A DNA stretch of 12,957 nucleotides, taken from positions 1 through 12,957 of the forward strand of contig JAIVFH010000607.1 of assembly GCA_025765595.1 (NCBI GenBank). Direction: 5' to 3'. The position numbers were made by a program, and so were the translations under genes. How positions within the stretch are numbered: the first letter of the stretch is position 1; every line of letters begins with the position of its first letter. Below are positions 6,894 to 12,957 of this stretch, piece after piece. Below the pieces are notes generated by a model. That model made no database searches. It was given only the letters and a program-made list of their open reading frames with translations, and was not told the origin of the DNA. This DNA is from Obelidium mucronatum. Its lineage: Eukaryota > Chytridiomycota > Chytridiomycetes > Chytridiales > Chytriomycetaceae.

Positions 6894-9011
6894 TCACACA
6901 AAATAATAGAATAGAGCGAGAACGAGGGAGAGAACAAGTGCAGTTTGAAACGGTCCTACTACCCGTTTATCGTCAGGTTTGCTTAAGCCCTTGTCCTGCC
7001 AAGGGAGTTTTTCATTTTGTTTTGCAGCTACTTTTTCCTCAGTTACAATTGTTGACGTGATTTCGCCTGTTGCGGGAGAGTCCATCGACTCGTGTCTCGC
7101 AGCAGCCGAATTCCCGTCGGTATCTAGTGCTTGGGTATTCGATTCCAACAGAATCTGAGGCTGAAGTTCTGCAGAAACATTGTGCTTCGCCAATTCCTCA
7201 GAGCTCGAAACAGGAGCAATAATTGGTTGAAGCACTTCACTTTGACTGTTTTCCGCTGAACAACTGATATTGGCAGTGATCGGTGGAGGGTTGGCCAACC
7301 GTCCTGTCGGTTCTGGACAATTTTCAAAGTCCACGATCCGTCCTTTGACAATCCATAGAGCAATCACCTCAAGAACAAACTGAGACATGACGGAAGCAGA
7401 AGGGTGGATAGTTTTACCCAACGATTTTCGAGCCAATTTAGCAAGGTGAAAGATTTTGAAGCGCGAGTTGGCATTGTCAACTTCAATTTTTGGAGCAATT
7501 GCATTGAAAAGGCGTTCTTCAATCTCTTGGGTGACGACAGGATGCTTTTTGCTGTGCTTTTCAGGTCTAGGAAGGCGGTTCGTGCTGTTCCACAAAATGC
7601 GAAGTTGTGTCGTGGTATCCTCAACTGCTTTTTGAGAAAGTTGAAGATTGAGATTCATCGCACGAGATTGCTCAGAAGGAATTTGGTTTGCTGATGCAGG
7701 GTCCACCGGATTGGACGGTAAAGATGTTTGTTCCTCAGTCAACTGGGAATCTGAAGCGATTACTGGAGGGATGGGTGATGTTGGCTCAATTTGAACATCG
7801 GCTGGTGGTACTACTGGCGTGATAATTTCCAATGGAAGACTAACAGCAGTTGTTGGTTCGGTTTCCAAAGGTTGTTCCACATCAACAGGACTGACAGGGG
7901 TTGACAATAATGAATCGGATTCAGCCACAGGCACTGATCGAATTGAAGAGCGGGGTAATTTTGAATAGATTCGTCCAGAAAATTGGCCAAAAAAGGGCCG
8001 CGTTGAGTCCCAAGGCGACACATTTGATTCTGGGAGATTTATCATTGCGCGATGCACAAGCAGGGAGGCAAGAGCGTCGTTCGCCGCATATTCAATTGCT
8101 TCTGGTGATAGATTTGCCTGAGTCCAATCGTGGCCCGTTTGAGAACCGGGCTTCTTGAAAGGAAGGTCCGATCCAACGTAAACATGATACAGTGAAACAA
8201 GACTACGAGCTCCAATTGTGGCAGCTTTGGCAATAAGTTCGCAGTCCACAAATGCTTGTGGCTAAAGAGGAGCGGTATGTTAGAAGATAGCTCTCTCATC
8301 TAGAATTACTCACAAACATACCACAATACCAAACTTATCCTGAATTTTGGACCCATCATTGAGAATTCCCACACCTGATTTTCGAATATTCGTGGAAGTA
8401 ATCAAGTCTTTTAGGAGACCTGGCAGTTGCCCATTATTCAACTTTGAATTACAATTCTTCAGCGCCACAGAATAACCAATTGAATCCAAAAATTTACCTG
8501 GAATATGGCGACTAGATTAGAAGCAAATGCAATCTGGACTATAGCAGGAGCCCCATTGGACGCAAACTCAACGTCAAACCCAACGACAACAAAGTTTTCC
8601 TCCAGCCCAACTTGTCCCCACAGCTGCCAAACACGCATCACAGCAGCGATAAAAGCATTGGCTTCAAATTCGTCTCCTATAACAAAGACTTTGGCGTTTG
8701 GATTCACAGGAAGTAGTTGTATTGTCGATTGGAGCTAATTCAAAAACTTGAAGCGACTGCACAATATCGTCGGTGCATCTTTCGATTGGTGTGTTGAATA
8801 TCTCTTTACGTTTTGCAGTTGTTGTTTGTGTGGTTGGGCAGCTTGTCAAGGATCGGAAGGGTGTTGGGTTTGGATGGATTCGACAACGGCTTGTTTCCAG
8901 CAATGATGTAGATAAACGATTCGAGGAAGTCAAGAAACTTGAAGAATAAAAACGGCGGCGAGGAGACGATCGCAAAGGAGTTTGCCACAAGAAGCGAACA
9001 TGCTTTGACAT
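6894..9011 (-). CDS. EXD2/WRN-type DEDDy 3'-5' exonuclease with C-terminal membrane anchor
   Basis: RNase D-superfamily 3'-5' exonuclease; by similarity to EXD2 it may act on RNA or DNA at mitochondria. Exons: 9011-8498, 8441-8322 and 8261-6894; introns 56 and 60 nt. All four metal ligands are visible: Asp146 and Glu148 (GFDVE), Asp200 (GVGILND) and Asp273 with Tyr269 (YAAND), so the DEDDy site is complete. The N terminus (MSKHVRFLWQTPLRSSPRRR) looks like a mitochondrial presequence, but it lies one base out of frame with the exonuclease. The excess base falls between 8664 and 8735; discounting it gives about 666 residues. An unrecognised intron is less likely, since only a 28-nt one fits. 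After the domain come a Pro/Thr/Ser/Val-rich linker (about 295-425), a conserved-looking basic helical block and a final hydrophobic TALVLSLVLALFYYFV, a probable tail anchor. It converges on the MIC27-like gene. Exonuclease assignment is firm; start and first exon are not. Confidence 0.85.
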
Positions 9012-9212
9012 AATTGAACAAAAAGAAAAATACAAAACATCACACTAATACATGGTGCCACGCATTAAATGTATTCGTGAAAATAATTAGGCAATCAATT
9101 CAAATCAATGTGTGATCTACTGGTCCAAACTCCAAGCCCACCAACACTGTTTATTGGAGTTTCGTGCATGTCTATTCCGAAGCAGTAATGCCAAAGATTC
9201 GACGCTGCAACT
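9012..9212. other. short intergenic region, MAK32-like to exonuclease
   Basis: This 201-nt AT-rich gap lies between two minus-strand genes and holds the upstream flank of the exonuclease gene and the 3' flank of the kinase-like gene. No RNA gene or clear signal was seen. Confidence 0.4.
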
Positions 9213-10284
9213 TCAAAACCCGATCTTTGGGGACTTTCTCCGTTCCAAAGTTCCTGTCCAGCAACAACTTGCAAGTACAGGAGGCCCGAATTGCTCGACG
9301 GTAAATGATGAAGATACTTGACCCATACAGTGCAGCTTGAACTAAATCACCTTCAGACTCCTTCAATCCTATCATTAATCCACCCATAAACGAGTTTCCC
9401 GCTCCTGTAACGTCCACTACTCTCTGTGCATCGGCACTTGTCCAATAAGCAGGAATCCTGACTGCTTCTGGAGAACCTTTTCGTATCACGATACACCCCC
9501 TGGCGCCTGCTCGAATCACAAAACCAACATCAGACGCCAACGAAATCGCCTTGACAGCCAACATATCCAAATCAACTCTATCCGTCGGAAGCCCCAACAA
9601 GGATGCCAACTCTTCGTGGTTTGGCGAAACAACTGACGCGAATTCTAATGCCGATCGAAAATCATCATACAACTCCTGTTTGCATGAGTTCGGACTGGGT
9701 TCCCAAACAAAAGTCGGCGATCTGTTTGGAGATCGACTCTTGAACTCTTGAACCCACTTTTGAAGCCTGTCTCCACTCGTACACACATGAATATACTCGA
9801 GAGAGTCCAGCCATTGGGCGGGTAAATGGGCGGGGAGAATTCTGAAGTGGTTTGCGTATTCCAGTTCTGGCGTTTGAAAGCAAAATCCCCTGGTTTCAGT
9901 TTAAATCACTTGGATTGATTGTGCTGAAAGTATTCCAAGCTCGTGGATGGTCCATGTCAGAATGAGGAATGATGGACAAAGTGATGTCCAGGGATTTGAG
10001 GGATTCAAGTGCTGAGCATTCACGGCCTTCGTGAGCAACAAACGCCAGAGCTGACGCATTTTGTTTTGTTAAAAATATTCGTGTGCCTGTGAAGTTATAA
10101 TAGTCTTAGAGGTGTTTTGACAAAGTTGACAACGTAAGCTAACCAACCACCAACCAAATAAACAGAAAGAACCAGCACCGCCTAAAAGCCCCAGCTTTTC
10201 TTCAGGTGGTGCATTTTCAGAATGGTGGATTCGAATGTCGTCAATAATGAAAGAGGCAACTGAAGTGAAGATTGGAAATGTCAT
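9213..10284 (-). CDS. MAK32-like pfkB/ribokinase-family protein (two one-base frame disruptions)
   Basis: Ribokinase-fold protein closest in my reading to fungal Mak32-like proteins; in yeast Mak32 is tied to killer virus maintenance, with unknown biochemistry. Exons 10284-10155 and 10086-9213 join over a 68-nt intron (donor GTTGGT, acceptor CACAG), restoring GGAGSFCLFGTRIF, the sugar-kinase N-terminal Gly motif. Other motifs: PTFVWEP, VVSPNHEELASLLG and VVDVTGAGNSFMGGL. The usual catalytic Asp of GAGD is Asn274 here, which I recall for this subfamily. Two single-base excesses break the frame: near 9896-9903 (before TETRGFCF) and near 9317-9320 (between ALYGS and VSSSFTVEQFGPP). Discounting both gives a 1002-nt CDS (333 residues), normal length, ending IGF-TGA. 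The ATG at 10282-10284 begins the family's TSVASFIIDDI strand. It diverges from ACC over 380 nt. Assembly error is likelier than decay because all motifs are kept. Confidence 0.8.
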
Positions 10285-10664
10285 TGCTCTTTTCCTTTTT
10301 TTTTTTTGATTAACACCTTACTAATGCTATTTCTGCACTCATATATGACGTACGATCCAGGCTAGATATTTCCCGTACATTCGCGTATTTGATTCTTGAT
10401 ACCAGAATAACACGCTAAAACACGATAAGGCGAGAATGAATAAGGAAAAGGAGGGTTGATTGTTTAATTCACGTGATTTGGAAGAACTTTCTCTGAATTT
10501 TTCCGGATTTATTTTTATCATTGAAACTATTGATCCAAACTCATTCGCGGTGAAGGTGTGTATCGTGCGATCAAATTGCCTTATGAACAAGAGCGATCGA
10601 ATGCTTCAATTGGCAGCAAGTCCTTACACAATTGCATTTCTTGCAGGAGGATCAACTATTCACC
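10285..10664. promoter_or_regulatory. divergent promoter region, MAK32-like / ACC1
   Basis: This 380-nt region lies between divergent start codons. It contains a long T-run near the MAK32-like start (about 10299-10308), a TGACGTA CRE-like element near 10346 and a CACGTG E-box at 10470-10475, about 190 nt before the ACC start codon. A plus-strand ORF that crosses the ACC start region out of frame is not credible. A TTGCAG just upstream of the ATG could be a 5'-UTR splice acceptor. Confidence 0.5.
10470..10475. promoter_or_regulatory. E-box CACGTG upstream of ACC1
   Basis: The context TTCACGTGATTT is a perfect bHLH site. Yeast ACC1 is controlled through inositol/choline-responsive elements (core CATGTG-type E-boxes) bound by Ino2/Ino4. 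The CACGTG here is a related but not identical core, so shared regulation is only a suggestion. Confidence 0.4.
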
Positions 10665-12957
10665 ATGACAACCACTACAGACTACGAAGAGGGTAATTAT
10701 CTTTGAATTTATTGCGAGCAAGTTGTATCAAATCATCCGCAGCAACTCCAAAAACCGGGAAAACTCATCTTGCAAAAATCAAAAATTGGGGCATTGAATG
10801 TCGCAACCAAACACTCCTGGTGCCTACCTTTCTGTTACCTGTTGTTAGCTTGTTTTTGCGGCTGTTGGGATGAAAAGGCGGAGCTTGATGGAAGGAAACT
10901 TGATAAGGACCCTTGATGTTGACTGGATTGCTTGGGCATCCTTGACGCCAAACTCCGAACCTGTTTACTGATGCCTTTTTACTCTAGATATTCAAGATGA
11001 CAAATCACTTGCATCACCGCCTTCGGTCGTTCGTGACTTTGTGATCCAACAATGCGGAACCACCTGTCATCACCAAAGTACTCATTGCAAACAATGGAAT
11101 GGCAGCCGTCAAATGCATTCGTTCTATTCGAAGATGGTCGTATGAAACATTCGGAGACGACCACGCCATCAGCTTTACTGTCATGGCGACTCCTGAAGAC
11201 TTGAAGGTTAATGCCGAATACATCCGTATGGCCGACCAATACGTCGAAGTCCCAGGAGGAACTAGCAACAACAACTACTCTAACGTTGAATTAATTGTCG
11301 ATGTTGCTCAGCGTACTGGTGTTCATGTAATTGATTTTCTCTTTATCTCTCACTCTCACCGCATTCAACTCATTGCGTTTTCATCCCTAAAAAAATTCAG
11401 GCCGTATACGTTGGTTGGGGATTCGCGTCTGAAAACCCAATTCTCGCCGATAAGCTTACTGCCCTCGGCATTGTATTTATGGGACCTCCTGCTTCTGCCA
11501 TGCGATCCCTGGGAGACAAGATTGCATCCACAATTGTCGCACAATCTGCTGAAGTCCCATGTGTTAACTGGTCCGGAACTGGAATTACGGACGTTGTCAC
11601 AAATGCTGAAGGAAATATCGAAGTTACCCCCGATGCATTCCGAAGAGCCACAACACTTGATGTTGAAGAGGGCATCGCCCACGCTACCAGAATTGGATAT
11701 CCCGTCATGGTGAAGGCTTCTGAAGGTGGTGGCGGTAAAGGTATCCGTCTTGTTGATCATGAGAAGGACTTCCGTTCCTGTTTCGAGCAGGTCGCCAGAG
11801 AAATCCCCGGATCCCCCATCTTTATCATGAAAGTGGTTCGTAATGCACGTCACTTGGAAGTCCAACTGCTTGCAGATAAATACGGAAACGCTATTGCTTT
11901 GTTTGGAAGAGATTGTTCCGTTCAACGAAGACATCAAAAGATTTTGGAAGAAGCTCCAGTCACTGTCGCCGAGCAAGCTATCATCACAGAAATGGAAAAG
12001 GCTGCCGTTCGACTTGCAAAGCTCGTTGGATACGCTTCTGCTGGTAAAGAACTAAGATTTTTACCAGTTTTTTTTGACTCGTTTTTCTTAGGTACTGTCG
12101 AATATCTTTATGAGCCCGCTACGAAGGACTTCTACTTCTTGGAACTCAACCCAAGATTGCAAGTCGAGCACCCAACCACTGAAATGGTTTCAGGTGTGAA
12201 CATTCCAGCCGCACAACTTCAAGTCGCTATGGGAATTCCACTCAACTGCATTAAGGACGTCCGTATCCTCTACGGATTGACTCCAACTGGAACCTCTGAT
12301 ATTGATTTTGACTTCAGCAAGCCAGAGTCCTACCAAATCCAACGAAAGCCTTCTCCAAAGGGTCACGTCATTGCCGCCCGTATCACTGCCGAAAACCCAG
12401 AAGCTGGTTTCAAGCCAAACTCTGGAAAAGTTCTTGAACTTAACTTCAGATCCAACAGCAATGTTTGGGGTTACTTTTCCGTGAACTCATCAGGAGGAGT
12501 TCACGAATACGCAGATTCTCAATTCGGTCACGTATTCTCTTACGGAGAAACTCGTAACGACGCAAGAAGAAATTTGATCATTGCTTTGAAGGAGCTTTCT
12601 ATTCGTGGTGATTTCCGTACGACCGTTGAGTTCTTGGTAAAGCTCTTGGAAGCAGAAATGTACCAGAACAATACCATCACCACCGGGTGGTTGGACGGAT
12701 TGATCGCCAAGAAGATTGAAACCGAAAAGCCAGACATGCTTCTCAGTGCGATTTGTGGTGGTGTTGCCAAAGCCCACCTTACTGTATCGTCCAAGTTCGG
12801 AGAATACAAAAAGGCCTTTGAGCGTGGTCAAATGCCATCCAAGCTTCTTTTGTCCACCTTCTGCAATGTTGATTTTATCTTGTCTGACATTCGTTTCAAG
12901 ATCAATGTCACCTTGACCGGTCCTCAAACTTACGAGCTCATCGTCAACGGTTCAAAG
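10665..12957 (+). CDS. ACC1: acetyl-CoA carboxylase, N-terminal part with biotin carboxylase domain (3'-partial)
   Basis: Multidomain cytosolic enzyme that carboxylates acetyl-CoA to malonyl-CoA, the committed step of fatty acid synthesis. The window holds residues 1-625: exons 10665-10692, 10988-11326, 11401-12043 and 12092-12957, with introns of 295, 74 and 48 nt. The protein starts [10 protein letters not shown], continues VVRDFV, then [20 protein letters not shown], the biotin carboxylase entry. ATP-grasp Gly-rich loop [10 protein letters not shown] is at 227-236, [12 protein letters not shown] near 291-302, and the catalytic [14 protein letters not shown] from Glu354 (Glu362, Arg358). 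SNVWGYFSV and [15 protein letters not shown] follow. The sequence ends at [10 protein letters not shown], before the biotinyl MKM motif and transferase domains. One base (T at 11065) is in excess between CGTT and VITK; without it the window part is exactly 625 codons. As ACC is essential, this is probably a sequence error. The start ATG is preceded by CACC, and the 28-nt first exon joins in phase. Confidence 0.93.
10693..10987 (+). other. ACC1: long first intron of ACC1 (295 nt)
   Basis: The donor is GTAATT after GAAGAGG, and the acceptor is CTCTAG at 10987. It is four to six times longer than the other introns. Joining gives Glu-Glu-Asp-Ile-Gln-Asp in frame with VVRDFV. No ORF or RNA structure was recognised inside; regulatory content is possible but unproven. 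Confidence 0.7.

Noticed and set aside
8736..8763. A 28-nt GT-AG intron joining the leader to the exonuclease
   Set aside because: The phases fit, but 28 nt is far below the 48-77 nt seen here and leaves no room for a branch site.
8806..9021. Hydrophobic minus-strand frame starting at 9021 as the exonuclease N terminus
   Set aside because: It cannot be joined in phase to the exonuclease frame by any GT-AG pair I could find. The ATG at 9011 leader frame needs only one base.
10460..10696. 78-codon plus-strand frame over the ACC1 promoter and first exon
   Set aside because: It overlaps the ACC start in another frame, lacks family character and contains the E-box region.
4508..11068. Euplotes-style frameshifting at stop codons as the single cause of all frame breaks
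   Set aside because: In ACC the old frame has no stop for about 70 bases after the conserved sequence has already resumed, and in the exonuclease conserved residues precede the stop.
1..12957. tRNA, rRNA, CRISPR or transposon ends
   Set aside because: No cloverleaf-like A/B boxes, array of spaced repeats, long terminal repeats or transposase motifs were seen on reading both strands; a computed search was not possible.

Overview
The window looks like nuclear DNA of a fungus, most likely a zoosporic (chytrid-type) lineage. It is gene-dense and carries cytosolic ribosomal protein, 20S proteasome, MICOS and acetyl-CoA carboxylase genes. These are split by short spliceosomal introns (mostly 48-77 nt; donors GTATGT, GTAAAT or GTGTGT; CTAAC-like branch sites). 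A MAK32-type pfkB protein points to fungi, and a Crinkler-type (CRN) effector protein is typical of chytrids, Rhizophagus-like fungi and oomycetes. The lineage is inferred from memory of these families; no search was run.

Layout, left to right: (1) 68-1026 (+) ribosomal protein uL18/RPL5, 5' end cut by the window; (2) 1392-3677 (+) a CRN protein with a ubiquitin-like header, a P-loop NTPase and a C-terminal region that may be a nuclease fold, with a 60-nt intron that causes no stop or frame change; (3) 3752-4765 (-) an alpha/beta hydrolase; (4) 4917-5812 (-) proteasome subunit beta1 (PRE3/PSMB6), five exons; (5) 6186-6831 (+) a MIC26/MIC27-like MICOS subunit; (6) 6894-9011 (-) an EXD2/WRN-type DEDDy 3'-5' exonuclease with a mitochondrial-looking N terminus and a C-terminal membrane anchor; (7) 9213-10284 (-) a MAK32-like pfkB-family protein; (8) 10665-12957 (+) the N-terminal 625 residues of acetyl-CoA carboxylase, running off the window. 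Pairs 2/3 and 5/6 are convergent with short or overlapping 3' ends. Pairs 4/5 and 7/8 are divergent and share promoters of about 370-380 nt.

The genes are mainly unrelated housekeeping functions and not an operon-like system. Two neighbours (5 and 6) probably act at mitochondrial membranes. The CRN gene is the accessory element, with a GC-rich, antisense-open island in front of it.

The most striking unexplained signal is a set of five places in four genes (3, 6, 7 twice, 8) where one base is in excess of the conserved reading frame. All five are in the +1 direction; four are well supported by flanking family motifs. One lies in the N terminus of the essential ACC gene. Base-insertion errors in the assembly are the likeliest explanation; decay or +1 recoding are alternatives that RNA or fresh reads could test.
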